Source: SZAS-103 sp036496805
GTDB taxonomy: Bacteria; Pseudomonadota; Gammaproteobacteria; Xanthomonadales; Xanthomonadaceae
DNA length: 64,000 bases
Direction of reading: 5' to 3'
NCBI GenBank assembly: GCA_036496805.1
Contig: DASXKN010000031.1
Coordinates: 12,889-76,888 of the forward strand
How positions within the stretch are numbered: the first letter of the stretch is position 1; each line of letters opens with the position of its first letter. This document shows positions 54,201 through 63,023 of this stretch, one piece after another. A program made the translations under genes and the position numbers. Under the pieces are notes generated by a model. The model saw nothing but the letters and a program-made list of their open reading frames with translations. It did no database searches and was not told the DNA's origin.

Positions 54201-54453
54201 CGTGCGCCAGCGCCCCGGCACCGCCAGCGGGGTGACCTTCGTGACCCTCGAGGACGAGAGCGGCACCGTCAACGCGATCGTCTGGCAACACGTCGCGCTG
54301 CGTCATCGTCGCGAACTGCTCGGCTCGCGCGTGCTCGGCATCGAGGGCCGGCTGCAGCGCCAGCACGACGTCCAGCACCTGGTCGCCGAGCGCCTGCACG
54401 ACCTGAGCGGGCTACTGCAGGGCATCGCGACGTCCTCGCGCGATTTCCATTGA
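51202..54453 (+). CDS. dnaE2: Error-prone DNA polymerase DnaE2
   Basis: A 1083-residue C-family polymerase alpha subunit for SOS translesion synthesis. A PHP domain (about 45-270, AELHCLSNFSFQRGASHAEEL), then palm/fingers with the catalytic Asp triad region PDIDVDFEHERREEV and GFPRHLSQHVGGFVIS, helix-hairpin-helix (FPESHAASFALLAYVSSWLKCH) and a C-terminal OB fold (GLVTVRQRPGTASGVTFVTLEDE). The chosen ATG is the one coupled to mini-ORF 3; it adds about 45 Arg/Pro-rich residues before the usual YAELHCLS start, and ATGs at 51268 and 51292 are alternatives. Confidence 0.96.
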   Translation: MKRVTPPRASHRLRPRHRRLPGMHDPALPPMSSPPRSPPEDPPPYAELHCLSNFSFQRGASHAEELFERARKLGYSALAITDECSLAGIVRAWIGAKHENLKLVTGSEFTLVDGLKCVLLCIDRTGYATLCRLITQARRAAPKGDYRLTRADVEALACDGLFALWIPGAHERHDDELAWLHARFGERLRIALELHREPGDDAHLRDLQELSQRSGIPLVAAGDVHMHARGRRALQDMLTAIRMRRTVADCGHALFANGERHLRTRVALAALYPREALEESARIAERCSFDLKELHYEYPEELVPAGRTPTSHLRALTESGARRRWPGGLPIDVHATIEKELALIAKKKYEAFFLTVEDIVRWARDHEILCQGRGSAANSVVCYCLGITSVSPEDAHLLFERFISEQRDEAPDIDVDFEHERREEVMQYVYRKYGRERAALAATVICYRPRSAVRDVARALGFDSDQLDALSGAFNWAHGEVDVGTRVHEAGLDPGSPAVRRVLELARTLWGFPRHLSQHVGGFVISGAPLWELVPVENASMADRTVIQWDKDDLETLGLLKVDCLALGMLTCIRKCFDLLRRHRGMDLELATIPREDQATYAMIQRADTVGVFQIESRAQMSMLPRLRPANFYDLVIEVAIVRPGPIQGGMVHPYLRRREVERERIAQGLPAIDEDGADFRATYHSADMIPVLGRTCGVPIFQEQVMHLLQVAADFSGDEADLLRRSMAAWKRGGGLEHFRGKIVERMTANGYPLDYIERIIEQIKGFGSYGFPESHAASFALLAYVSSWLKCHQPTAFACALLNSLPMGFYGPAQIVADLRRHGVEVRPVDAIASDRDCTLESDTDATLCLRLGLRQIAGFPMEVADRLVKARNEAPFRDVADLVARARLDMRSARLLGAADALRSLSGHRHHAYWDIAGSDAREDALRAARIAEDAATLRAPTAHEDTFADYASTGLTLGVHPLALIREQLRARRMRRADQLAQARDGAWVRYAGLVTVRQRPGTASGVTFVTLEDESGTVNAIVWQHVALRHRRELLGSRVLGIEGRLQRQHDVQHLVAERLHDLSGLLQGIATSSRDFH

Positions 54454-54469
54454 TCACGCTTCGCACTAC

Positions 54470-54537
54470 CTGTTCGTGGTGGGCCCATCGAACCACGCTC
54501 CGCAACATTCGTTCGTGGTGGGCCTGTCGAACCACGA
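54470..54537. repeat. REP-like palindromic repeats, two units, before gluQ
   Basis: TTCGTGGTGGGCCCATCGAACCACG (in two parts, 54472-54496) and TTCGTGGTGGGCCTGTCGAACCACGA (54510-54535). Each is an inverted repeat CGTGGT...ACCACG around a GGGCC-TCGA core. Same family as 15677-15727 and 33149-33232. Confidence 0.8.
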
Positions 54538-54568
54538 CCCCGGCAGCCATTCATGCTGGAATACCGAA

Positions 54569-55483
54569 ATGGCGACTCATTCCCCGCCCCGCTACCGCGG
54601 CCGTTTCGCGCCGTCGCCCACCGGCCCGCTGCACATGGGCTCGCTGGTCGCCGCGCTTGGCAGCTGGCTGATGGCGCGGCATCGCGGTGGCGACTGGCTG
54701 GTGCGGGTCGAGGACCTCGATCCGCCACGCGAAGTGGCGGGCGCGGCGGAGCAGCAGCTCGCCACCCTGGCCGCGTTCGCCATGACCTCCGACGAACCGG
54801 TCCTGTGGCAGGGCACGCGCGGCGATGCCTACGCCGAAGCCCTCGAACGCCTGCTGCGCGACGGCCGCGCCTTCCCTTGCCTGTGCAGCCGCAGCGATCT
54901 CGCAGCCACCGCCGGCATTCATCGCCACTGCATGGGCCCCTACATCGCGCAGGATGGAACCAGCCGACAGCCCGCGATCCGGTTGCGCGTCGGGAATGAG
55001 TCCGTCGGCTTCGACGACGCCATCCAGGGCCGCTTCGCGCAGGACGTCCGCGACGACGTCGGCGATTTCGTGCTTCGTCGCGCGGACGGGCCTTGGGCCT
55101 ACCAGCTCGCGGTCGTGGTCGACGACGCTGCGCAGGGCATCACCGATGTCGTTCGCGGCGCCGACCTGCTCGACTCGACACCGCGCCAGATCCTGCTGCA
55201 GCGCGCGCTCGGCGCGCCGACGCCCGCCTACGCGCACCTGCCGCTGGTGGTCGATGCGCAGGGCCGCAAACTTTCCAAGTCGGACGAGGCCCTGGCGGTC
55301 GATCCGGCCGATCCGCTTCCCGCACTGCGTCATGCCTTGTCCGTGCTCGGGCAGGACCCTCGCGCTATCCTCGGCGCGGGGAATGCCGAAACCGCGCTGC
55401 GCCGCGCGCTGGATGCATTCCGCGTCGACGCCATACCAAGGCGGATGGACAGCGCCTTGGCGGAGGAACCGGAAAACAGATGA
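54569..55483 (+). CDS. gluQ: Glutamyl-Q tRNA(Asp) synthetase
   Basis: A 304-residue GluRS paralogue without anticodon-binding domain; it attaches glutamate to queuosine in tRNA-Asp. The HIGH-like motif is FAPSPTGPLHMGSL, zinc ligands are in CLCSRSDL and HRHCMGPY, and the KMSKS-like loop is KLSKSDEA. The ATG for MATHSPPRYRGRF was chosen; the upstream frame runs through REP repeats. A bacterium with GluQ needs queuosine, which fits the presence of folE2. Confidence 0.94.
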   Translation: MATHSPPRYRGRFAPSPTGPLHMGSLVAALGSWLMARHRGGDWLVRVEDLDPPREVAGAAEQQLATLAAFAMTSDEPVLWQGTRGDAYAEALERLLRDGRAFPCLCSRSDLAATAGIHRHCMGPYIAQDGTSRQPAIRLRVGNESVGFDDAIQGRFAQDVRDDVGDFVLRRADGPWAYQLAVVVDDAAQGITDVVRGADLLDSTPRQILLQRALGAPTPAYAHLPLVVDAQGRKLSKSDEALAVDPADPLPALRHALSVLGQDPRAILGAGNAETALRRALDAFRVDAIPRRMDSALAEEPENR

Positions 55484-55649
55484 CGCAAAGACCTGCGGCA
55501 GCAACATGCGCGGGCTAGAATGGGAGTCCACTTTCGGATTTCATCAAATCCGATCCATCGCATTTCGCTTCATCGAATTCCGATCCATCCAGACCCGTCG
55601 CATTCGACTCGTCACGCATCAGTCCATCACCACAGTCCAGGAGAACAGC

Positions 55650-56390
55650 ATGAACGCACGCAGCGCACTCGTGACCGGCGGCACCGGCGGCATCGGCACC
55701 GCGATCGTCGAAAAACTCGCCAGCCTCGGCCACCGCGTCGCCACCAACTACCGCGACGAAGCCAAGGCCAAGGCCTGGCAGGCGCAGATGAAGGCCAAGG
55801 GCTTCGACGTGGCGATCGTCCACGGCGACGTCGCCGACTTCGACAGCGCCGCGGCGATGATCAAGGGCGTCAACGAGGCGATCGGCCCGGTCGACATCCT
55901 CGTCAACAACGCCGGCATCACCCGCGACGGCACCTTCCACAAGATGAGCCCGAAGCAGTGGCACGACGTGGTCAGCACCAACCTCGACTCGTGCTTCAAC
56001 GTGACCCGCCACGTCATCGACGGCATGCGCGACCGCAAGTGGGGCCGGATCGTGCAGATCAGCTCGATCAACGGCCAGAAAGGCCAGTACGGCCAGGCCA
56101 ACTACGCCGCCGCGAAGGCCGGCATGCACGGCTTCACCATCTCGCTGGCGCAGGAGAACGCGAAGTTCGGCATCACCGTCAACACCGTCTCGCCCGGCTA
56201 CATCGGCACCGACATGGTGATGGCCGTGCCCGAGGAAGTGCGCGCGAAGATCACCGCGCAGATCCCGACCGGCCGCCTCGGCCGCCCCGACGAGATCGCC
56301 TACGCGGTCGCCTTCTTCCTGCCCGACGAAGCCGCGTGGATCACCGGCGCCAACCTGTCCGCCAACGGCGGCCACTACATGGGTTGGTAA
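55650..56390 (+). CDS. phaB: Acetoacetyl-CoA reductase (PhaB-like SDR) 1
   Basis: A 246-residue short-chain dehydrogenase. Cofactor loop TGGTGGIGTAI, NNAGITRDGTF, catalytic ISSINGQKGQYGQANYAAAKAG (Ser, Tyr, Lys) and PGYIGTDMVMAVPEEV are all those of PhaB, the NADPH reductase that makes (R)-3-hydroxybutyryl-CoA for polyhydroxybutyrate. A strong AGGAG precedes the ATG. It lies before phaR, with a second PhaB-like gene after it. No phaC is in the window. Confidence 0.9.
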   Translation: MNARSALVTGGTGGIGTAIVEKLASLGHRVATNYRDEAKAKAWQAQMKAKGFDVAIVHGDVADFDSAAAMIKGVNEAIGPVDILVNNAGITRDGTFHKMSPKQWHDVVSTNLDSCFNVTRHVIDGMRDRKWGRIVQISSINGQKGQYGQANYAAAKAGMHGFTISLAQENAKFGITVNTVSPGYIGTDMVMAVPEEVRAKITAQIPTGRLGRPDEIAYAVAFFLPDEAAWITGANLSANGGHYMGW

Positions 56391-56443
56391 GAATGATGCG
56401 GCCGGCGCGGCGTTGCCGCGCCCGGCCTGCCGATCGATCCACG

Positions 56444-56887
56444 CTAGGCGAACACTTCCGCTTTGGACACGCGCGATGGCGCAACGACCGGACGAAGGAT
56501 TTTCCGGCTCTCGCGCACGGCGCGCACGAACTGTCGCAACGCATTCGATCGGTATCCACCGGCCGGCTCGTGGGCAGCGATCATCTGTACCGGTTCGGGT
56601 ACCGGCTGCAACCCGATGGAAGCCCTGTACAGCTTCAGCACCGCGACCTGTCCGGCATGCAAGGCTGCTTCGTGGCTCGCATGGGGACCTGTCTCGCTGT
56701 CGTCACCGAAGGCCCTGAGCGAGCGGTCGCAAAGCCGGGCGCGCGCCATCCACGTTCCATCGCGGTCGCGCTTCACGATCACGCGTGAGATCAGGCCACC
56801 TGCCAGTACCGATGCATGCCAATGTTCGTCGCGCGATGCCATTGCGGCATCGGGACTCGATTCGGGGCGAACGACCAGGTCAGTCAC
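56444..56887 (-). CDS. Hypothetical protein, PHA-locus neighbour
   Basis: A 147-residue soluble protein not recognised. It has no signal or membrane segment. HWHASVLAGGLISRVIVKRDRDGTWMARARLCDRSL looks like a beta-sheet core, followed by a helical AALHAGQVAVLKLYRASIG and a basic tail. The start appears to be GTG with GGGGGTGA upstream. It converges on phaB 1 (54 nt apart). Coding is supported by length, codon pattern and ribosome site only. Confidence 0.5.
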   Translation of the reverse strand: MTDLVVRPESSPDAAMASRDEHWHASVLAGGLISRVIVKRDRDGTWMARARLCDRSLRAFGDDSETGPHASHEAALHAGQVAVLKLYRASIGLQPVPEPVQMIAAHEPAGGYRSNALRQFVRAVRESRKILRPVVAPSRVSKAEVFA

Positions 56888-57283
56888 GACTCACCCCCAT
56901 CGCCTCGCCGGGTGCACAGTCGCCGCCACGTTCAAAGGCGAACCTCGATGCGAGGTCGCCCGCAGTCTTGTCCATCGCTTCCATGTCCTGCTCTCCGGCG
57001 CACGATCCGTGTGGCCCTGGGACTCAGGTTAAGGAGCCGGGCTGAAGCGTGGAGCAACGGATCGGGAAATCATCCGATCCGTTCATCCTGTGGCGAGGTG
57101 GGATGCGATTGATCCACGCGAGCGTGATCTCCTTTGCCATCGTGACGTCCGCATCCTCGTCCATCCGTCCGTCGCGTTGCGCGCCGCCACGCAGAAACGT
57201 GACGCCGCGCGCTTGCAACCGGCGTATTGCTGCGCCATGCTGCATCCACTGCTGCGCCGCAATACCCACGGAAGCCCTTCGCG
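56888..57283. other. Region before phaR without a convincing gene
   Basis: About 400 nt. A minus-strand ORF of 81 codons (57024-57269) has no similarity I recognise and would start only 14 nt from phaR. The stretch should contain the promoters of phaR and of the minus-strand hypothetical gene, but I see no clear -10/-35 pair, hairpin or repeat. Confidence 0.4.
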
Positions 57284-57778
57284 ATGGCCCAGGTCCGCAT
57301 CATCAAGAAGTATCCGAACCGGCGTCTGTACGACACCGAGATCTCCAGCTACATCACGCTGGAGGATGTGCGCCAGCTGATCGTGGACAACGAGAGCTTC
57401 GAGGTGCGCGACGCCAAGACCGGCGACGACCTCACCCGCTCGGTGCTGCTGCAGATCATTTCCGAGCACGAGGACGACGGCCAGCCGATGCTGTCCACCG
57501 AGCTGCTCAGCCAGATCATCCGCTTCTATGGCGATTCGCTGCAGGGCTTCATGGGCAGCTACCTCGAACGCAGCATGCAGATGTTCATCGAGCAGCAGCA
57601 GCAGTTCCGCAGCCAGCTCAACAGCCTGATCGGGCAGACGCCGTGGAGCATGCTCAACCAGCTCACCGAACGGAACATGGACCTGTGGAAGTCGTTCCAG
57701 CAGGGCCTGCTCGGCACCATGGGCAACGCCGCCGACCCCGCCAAACCGGGCACCGGTCACAAGACGCGCACGCGCTGA
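57284..57778 (+). CDS. phaR: PHA synthesis repressor PhaR
   Basis: A 164-residue PhaR. The N-terminal DNA-binding/PHB accumulation domain starts with RIIKKYPNRRLYDTEISSYITLEDVRQLI, the family signature, and is followed by the second domain (LLSQIIRFYGDSLQGFMGSYLERSMQMF) and a Gln-rich helix. PhaR senses polyhydroxybutyrate and represses phasin and its own gene. ATG at 57284 chosen; upstream frame lacks similarity. Placed between two PhaB-like genes. Confidence 0.95.
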   Translation: MAQVRIIKKYPNRRLYDTEISSYITLEDVRQLIVDNESFEVRDAKTGDDLTRSVLLQIISEHEDDGQPMLSTELLSQIIRFYGDSLQGFMGSYLERSMQMFIEQQQQFRSQLNSLIGQTPWSMLNQLTERNMDLWKSFQQGLLGTMGNAADPAKPGTGHKTRTR

Positions 57779-57905
57779 TCCTTCCGCGCTCCGCGCGCAT
57801 TGACGGGGCACCCCGCCGGGACTAAGCTTCGGGCGATTTTGTGCGTCGCAACACGTTGCGGTGTGCTCTCGACAACAGCGGGCCAGCCCGGAGGAAGTTC
57901 ATCAG

Positions 57906-58646
57906 ATGAAGAAGCGCATCGCGGTCGTGACCGGCGGCATCGGCGGTCTCGGCACCGAAATCTGCAAGCAGCTCGCCAGCGCGGGCAATACGGTCATCGC
58001 TGCCGACCTCGCCGCCCGCACGGAGCGCGTGGAATCCTTCACCAGGGACGTCGAAGGGCTCGACATCCATTTCGTCGCCGGCGACGTCGGCGACTTCGAC
58101 TCCTGCGGCGAGCTCGTCAAGAAGGTCGAGGCCGAGCACGGCGCGATCGATATCCTCGTCAACGCCGCCGGCATCACACGCGATGGCACCCTGCGCAAGA
58201 TGGAACGCTCGCAGTGGGACGACGTGCTGCGGATCAACCTCGACGGCGTGTTCAACATGTGCCGCCACGCGGTCGACGGCATGCTGTCGCGCGGCTACGG
58301 CCGGATCATCAACATCAGCTCGGTGAACGGCCAGACCGGACAGTTCGGGCAGACCAACTACTCGGCTGCGAAAGCCGGCATGCACGGCTTCACCATGGCG
58401 ATGGCGCGCGAAGTCGCGCGCAAGGGCGTCACCGTGAACTCGATCTCGCCCGGCTACTGCGAGACCGCGCTGGTGATGGCGGTGCCCGAGGACGTGCGCA
58501 ACAAGATCATCGACTCGGTGCCGGTGGGCCGCCTCGGCAAGCCGTCCGAGATCGCGCGCACCGTCAGCTTCCTCGCCGCCGAGGACGCGGGTTTCATCAC
58601 CGGCGCGAACATCCCGGTGAACGGCGGACTGTTCATGAGTTCGTGA
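57906..58646 (+). CDS. phaB: Acetoacetyl-CoA reductase (PhaB-like SDR) 2
   Basis: A 246-residue paralogue of the gene at 55650. The cofactor loop is TGGIGGLGTEI, the catalytic stretch ISSVNGQTGQFGQTNYSAAKAG and PGYCETALVMAVPEDV. Clear differences from copy 1 in the N-terminal third (IAADLAARTERVESF) suggest another cofactor or substrate preference. GGAGGAAG gives a good ribosome site 9 nt upstream. The two copies probably came from an old duplication around phaR. Confidence 0.88.
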   Translation: MKKRIAVVTGGIGGLGTEICKQLASAGNTVIAADLAARTERVESFTRDVEGLDIHFVAGDVGDFDSCGELVKKVEAEHGAIDILVNAAGITRDGTLRKMERSQWDDVLRINLDGVFNMCRHAVDGMLSRGYGRIINISSVNGQTGQFGQTNYSAAKAGMHGFTMAMAREVARKGVTVNSISPGYCETALVMAVPEDVRNKIIDSVPVGRLGKPSEIARTVSFLAAEDAGFITGANIPVNGGLFMSS

Positions 58647-58688
58647 TGGCGTCGGCGGAGGCGGTCGAAAGCCGCTTCCGCCATCGTC

Positions 58689-59591
58689 TCACTGCGGCGA
58701 CGCCGAGCCGCAGTATTTCGCGCGCAGCGCCAGCGCCTGCGGCATCAGTTCCTGCAGCCGCTGGATGCGGTGCGCATCGCTCGGATGATCCGACGCGAAC
58801 TCGGGCGGCTTGCCCGCCCCGCCCTGCTGCTCCATGCGTTCCCACAGCGGGATCGCCGCCTGCGGATCGAAGCAGGCCGCCGCCGCGAGCATCAGGCCGA
58901 TCTCGTCGGCCTCCGATTCGTCCTTGCGCGAAAACGGCAGCAGCACGCCGAACTGGGCTCCCACGCCGAGGGCCGCCATCACCTCGCGCTGCTGCTGCGG
59001 ATCCATGCTGCCCGCGGCGATGCCGGTCGCGATCGTCCCCAGTTGCGCGAGGTGCTGCTGTGCCATCCGCTCGGCGCCGTGGCGCAACAGTGCATGCGAG
59101 ATCTCGTGCCCGAGCACGACCGCGAGCGCGTCGGCGTTCTGCGCGACCGGCAGCAGGCCGGTGTAGACCGCGATCTTGCCGCCCGGCAGGCAGAAGGCGT
59201 TCACTTCGTCCGACTGCAGGACGTTGACCTCCCACTGGAAGCTGCTCCAGTCGGTGCTCGCCTTTGCGCCATGCGCGGCGGCGAGGTCGGCCTCGACCTT
59301 CGGCGCGACCGCGACCAGCCGCTGCACGATCTGCCGGATCTGCTCGACCTGCGGCCCGTCGGGCGCGACCTGCGACTGCGCGAGCACCTGCTGGTAGGCC
59401 TGCAGGCCCAGCGTGGCCTCCTGTTGCGCGTCCGTCGCGATGATCTGCTCGCGCCCGGTGAACGAGGACTCGTGCTCGTTGGAAACCCAGTAGTACCCGG
59501 CGTAGACCAGGAACACCACGATCACCCACCAGTGGAATCGTCCGCGCCCTTGCGACCCGCCCTGCCACTGCCCCATCGGATCCATGTTCAT
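58689..59591 (-). CDS. M48-family zinc metallopeptidase, membrane anchored
   Basis: A 300-residue M48 peptidase. One N-terminal membrane helix (about 20-36, WWVIVVFLVYAGYYW) places the domain in the periplasm. HExxH is at 162-166 (GHEISH) and the third ligand Glu227 is in ESEADEIG. This matches the LoiP/BepA class that degrades misfolded envelope proteins. It follows the SUMF1-like lipoprotein by 56 nt, so the two may be one operon. Confidence 0.9.
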   Translation of the reverse strand: MNMDPMGQWQGGSQGRGRFHWWVIVVFLVYAGYYWVSNEHESSFTGREQIIATDAQQEATLGLQAYQQVLAQSQVAPDGPQVEQIRQIVQRLVAVAPKVEADLAAAHGAKASTDWSSFQWEVNVLQSDEVNAFCLPGGKIAVYTGLLPVAQNADALAVVLGHEISHALLRHGAERMAQQHLAQLGTIATGIAAGSMDPQQQREVMAALGVGAQFGVLLPFSRKDESEADEIGLMLAAAACFDPQAAIPLWERMEQQGGAGKPPEFASDHPSDAHRIQRLQELMPQALALRAKYCGSASPQ

Positions 59592-59647
59592 GCGCCTGCT
59601 CCCTGCCGCGGAACCTCAATCCGATTCTGCACGCGCTCAGCTCGCGA

Positions 59648-61561
59648 TCACAGTTCGCGTACCACCCGGAATCCCAGCCGCGAACTGCTCTCGTCGGCAT
59701 CGAGCGAACTGCGGAACGCCGATCGCACCTGCGCGGGCGAACTCGCCCACGACGCGCCGCGCACGACGCGCCTGGCGCAGCCGGGATTGACCCACGCGCT
59801 GCCCGTCTCCGGCGCGCGCCGGTAGCTGTCGTGCCAGCAGTCCTGGGTCCATTCCGAAACGTTGCCGACCATGTCGTAGAGGCCGAAGGCGTCGGGCGCG
59901 AAATGCGCGACCGGCGCCGGTCCCCAGTAACCGTCGCTGTAGCCGGCGAAAGCATCGCCCCAGCGGCGGCCGCTCGGCGAGACATCGCTGCCGGCAAGGT
60001 TGCCGACGTTCTTCGGCGGCGCGCTGCCGCGCCATGGCCATGGCGTCGCGCCGCCGGCGCGCAGCGCGTATTCGAATTCGGCCTCGCTGGGGAGGCGGTA
60101 CAGGTGCGCGGTCTGGCTCGACAGCCAGATCGTGTAGGCCTGCGCGTCGTTCCAGGAAACGTGGATCACCGGCTGCTGCGGCGCGGCCGGCCGGCCGAGG
60201 TGGTCGTCGCGCCAGGTCACGCCGTCGCGCGCGACCAGCTTGCCCTTGGCCTCGTCGTACACCATCGAGTGGCCGCTGCGCTCGGCATCGGTGCGGTAGT
60301 GGGTGGCCCGAGCGAAGCGGCCGAATTGCTCGACCGTGATCTCGGTGCGCGCGATCGCGAAGCCATGGTCGAAAGCGATCGTGCGCTGCGGCGTCTCGTC
60401 GACATCGCGGCCTGCTTCGCCGTCGGGCGCGCCCATCCGGAAGCTGCCCACCGGCAACACGACCATCTCGGGCGATCGCCCCGACGACGAGAGCGGATCG
60501 CTGAACACCTGCGCCGGCAGGAATCGACCGTACAGGCGCGTGTTCGCGATCCGCCGCTTCAGCTGGCCGGCCAGCGGCGACCGCGGCGCGGCGCGCTCGA
60601 CCTGCGCGAGCAGTCGCGCGGCGCGATCGGCATCGCCCGCATCGAGCGCGGCGTCGGCCTGGGCCTTGAGCAGCGATGCGTGCCGCAGGCGGATCGCCTG
60701 CAGGCTCGCGCGCGCGTCGCGCAGCACGCGCGAATCGACATGCACGCCGGCTGCCTGCGCGATCAGTTCCTCGGCCTGCGGGTAGTGCGCGGCGTCGGCC
60801 TGCGCCAGTGCTTGCGCGATGAATACGCCCTGCACGCGATCCAGCCCCGCCGCCGCCGCCGCATTTCCCGGCGCCAGCGCCAGCGCCTGCCGGTAGGCAG
60901 CCGCGGCGTTCGCCGAGCGCGGTTCGATCAATGCACCGACGCTTTCCAGGCGCCGCCCGCGCTCGACCAGCCCGGCGACGCGCCAGCCGCGATCGAGCGC
61001 GTCGTGCAGCACCGGCAGCGCAGGATCACCGGCGCGCAGCAGGGCGATGCGATCGACATCACGCTGGGCGTCGACCACGTCCCCGCGCGCGAGCGCCGCC
61101 TGCACGCGTGCGTGCAGGGCCACGAGGATGGCCTCGATGCCCTGCAGGGCCTGCGCATTCTTCGCATCGGTCGCCAGCACGCCGCGATACAGTGCGAGCG
61201 CATCCGGACCGCTCGCCGACGGGAATGAGGCGGAAGCGACCGAGGCATCGGATCCCTGCGATGCCAATCCGGCCGACAGGTTGCGTTCGTCGATGCGCCC
61301 GGCAGCCAGCGCCTGTTGCGCCTGCCGCAGCGCTTCGCCGATCTTCTTTTTCGGCACCGGCGAGGGCTCCGGCAAGGCCTCGGTCGCCGGCCTGCGGATG
61401 GCCACCGGCTCCGCCGCCGGCTCGGTGGTCGCGGCCGCGTCGCTGGCGGCCGAAGCTGGCGCAGTCCGCGCGGCGACCGGCTGCTGCGGCGACTTGCCGC
61501 GACATCCGCCCGTCGCAACGATCGCCAGGGCCAGCAGCAGGCATCCGCACAGTTCGCGCAC
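59648..61561 (-). CDS. SUMF1/formylglycine-enzyme-like domain lipoprotein
   Basis: About 637 residues. A lipoprotein signal (LLLALAIVATGGC) is followed by a long helical region of TPR-like repeats (about 80-370) and a C-terminal SUMF1-like domain (about 395-637: PVGSFRMGAPDG, PVIHVSWNDAQAYTIWLS, RLPSEAEFEYALRAG, DMVGNVSEWTQDCW, RRVVRGASWAS, RLGFRVV). The two catalytic cysteines of true formylglycine enzymes are missing in the SSPAQVRSAFRSS segment, so it is a binding or scaffold variant. The GTG giving a short signal was chosen; the frame stays open to a GTG at 61654. Confidence 0.85.
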   Translation of the reverse strand: MRELCGCLLLALAIVATGGCRGKSPQQPVAARTAPASAASDAAATTEPAAEPVAIRRPATEALPEPSPVPKKKIGEALRQAQQALAAGRIDERNLSAGLASQGSDASVASASFPSASGPDALALYRGVLATDAKNAQALQGIEAILVALHARVQAALARGDVVDAQRDVDRIALLRAGDPALPVLHDALDRGWRVAGLVERGRRLESVGALIEPRSANAAAAYRQALALAPGNAAAAAGLDRVQGVFIAQALAQADAAHYPQAEELIAQAAGVHVDSRVLRDARASLQAIRLRHASLLKAQADAALDAGDADRAARLLAQVERAAPRSPLAGQLKRRIANTRLYGRFLPAQVFSDPLSSSGRSPEMVVLPVGSFRMGAPDGEAGRDVDETPQRTIAFDHGFAIARTEITVEQFGRFARATHYRTDAERSGHSMVYDEAKGKLVARDGVTWRDDHLGRPAAPQQPVIHVSWNDAQAYTIWLSSQTAHLYRLPSEAEFEYALRAGGATPWPWRGSAPPKNVGNLAGSDVSPSGRRWGDAFAGYSDGYWGPAPVAHFAPDAFGLYDMVGNVSEWTQDCWHDSYRRAPETGSAWVNPGCARRVVRGASWASSPAQVRSAFRSSLDADESSSRLGFRVVREL

Positions 61562-61731
61562 GCGGGCTCGATCTCCGGTTCGGTGATGGGATTCGACGAT
61601 CCGACCAGGCGTTTGCGCGATGATGCGTGCAACCGCGTGAAAAATCCGTAGCACGCAGGCCTGCGCCGACGCAGACGGTAGGTTATCGTCGCGCCTGCCG
61701 CAAGCCAGCCCTACCCGAGCGACAAGCCCGA

Positions 61732-62829
61732 ATGCATTCCTGGATCGACCAACCCGACGAACTCGCCGCCCGCCTGGCTGGCTGGAACCACGCCGGCATG
61801 CTCGCGCTGGACACCGAGTTCATCCGCGAGCGGACGTGGTGGCCGCAACTGGCCCTGGTGCAACTGGCCGTGCCCGGCGAGGACGCCTTGCTGGTCGATC
61901 CGACCGTCGCCGGCATGGACGACCTGCTGCGCCCCATGCTGGCCGATCCGGCCATCGTCAAGCTGATGCACAGCGCCAGCGAGGACCTGCAGGCCCTGCG
62001 CCGCGGCTGCGGCGTGGCGCCCTCGCCGCTGTTCGACACCCAGATCGCCGCCGCGCTGTGCGGCATCGGCGCGGGGATGGGCTACCAGAAGCTCGTCGAG
62101 ACCCTGCTCGGCGTCGCCCTGCCGAAGAGCGAGACGCGCTCGGACTGGCTCAAGCGCCCGCTGTCGCCGGCGCAACTGGCCTATGCAGCCGACGATGTCC
62201 TCCACCTCCACGCGGTGCACGCGATCCTCGACGAGAAGCTGCGTGCCTTGGGCCGCGAGAGCTGGCTGGCCGAGGACTGCGCCCGGCTGGTCGCTGGCGC
62301 CGCCGGCGACGAGCCCGATCCCTGGCCGCACCTGGCGCTGCGCGGCGCGCAATTCCTCGACGCGCAGGCGCAGGCGCGATTGTGCCGCCTGCTGCGCTGG
62401 CGCGAATCGCAGGCGCGCGCGAGCGATCGCCCGAAAGGCTGGATCCTCGACAACGAACTCGCGATCGCGTTGACCCGCAAGCCGCCGGCCAACCAGCATG
62501 CGTTCAACGCCCTGCTCGACGGCAGCCCCAAATCGCCCCGCAGGCTGCGCGGCGAGTTGTGGGACGTGCTGTCCGAGCCGCTGCAACCCGACGAACGCGA
62601 CGTCCCGCTCGCGGTGTCGATCGACGGCCCGCAGAAGCAGCGCCTGCGCCGGCTGCAGGACGCGGTCGCCGCCGAGGCGACGCGATTGGGCATCGATCCG
62701 GGCACCCTGGCGTCGCGTCGCGCGCTCGAGGCGATGCTCGATGGCAGCGACTGGCCCCCAGCCCTCGCGGGCTGGCGCCGCGGCCTGCTCGAACCCCTGC
62801 TGGGGCCGATCCTCGACGCACAGGACTAG
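61732..62829 (+). CDS. rnd: Ribonuclease D
   Basis: A 365-residue 3'-5' exoribonuclease for tRNA 3' processing. DEDD residues: Asp27 and Glu29 in LALDTEFIRERTW, Asp in HSASEDLQAL and Asp in YAADDVLHL. Two HRDC domains follow (about 205-285 and 290-365). The ATG after TACCCGAGCGACAAGCCCGA was chosen. The gene ends 70 nt before tRNA-Ala, a fitting neighbour. Confidence 0.94.
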   Translation: MHSWIDQPDELAARLAGWNHAGMLALDTEFIRERTWWPQLALVQLAVPGEDALLVDPTVAGMDDLLRPMLADPAIVKLMHSASEDLQALRRGCGVAPSPLFDTQIAAALCGIGAGMGYQKLVETLLGVALPKSETRSDWLKRPLSPAQLAYAADDVLHLHAVHAILDEKLRALGRESWLAEDCARLVAGAAGDEPDPWPHLALRGAQFLDAQAQARLCRLLRWRESQARASDRPKGWILDNELAIALTRKPPANQHAFNALLDGSPKSPRRLRGELWDVLSEPLQPDERDVPLAVSIDGPQKQRLRRLQDAVAAEATRLGIDPGTLASRRALEAMLDGSDWPPALAGWRRGLLEPLLGPILDAQD

Positions 62830-62899
62830 CGCCCGGACGCCCCAGCCGGTATCCTTCCCGGCCTTGATCGGCGGCTGCACGCCCGGTCACAGGACACGT

Positions 62900-62975
<76 letters not shown>

Positions 62976-63000
62976 ACTGCACGACCGCAGCAATCAAGAG

Positions 63001-63023
63001 ACCGCGCCCAGGCGCGGTTTTTT
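63001..63023 (+). terminator. Intrinsic terminator of tRNA-Ala
   Basis: ACCGCGCC (63001-63008), CA, GGCGCGGT (63011-63018) followed by six T. Perfect 8-bp stem. Confidence 0.9.

Noticed and set aside
57024..57269. Possible 81-codon minus-strand gene before phaR
   Set aside because: No recognisable family, no clear ribosome site, and it would start 14 nt from the divergent phaR ATG. Codon usage alone is not enough.
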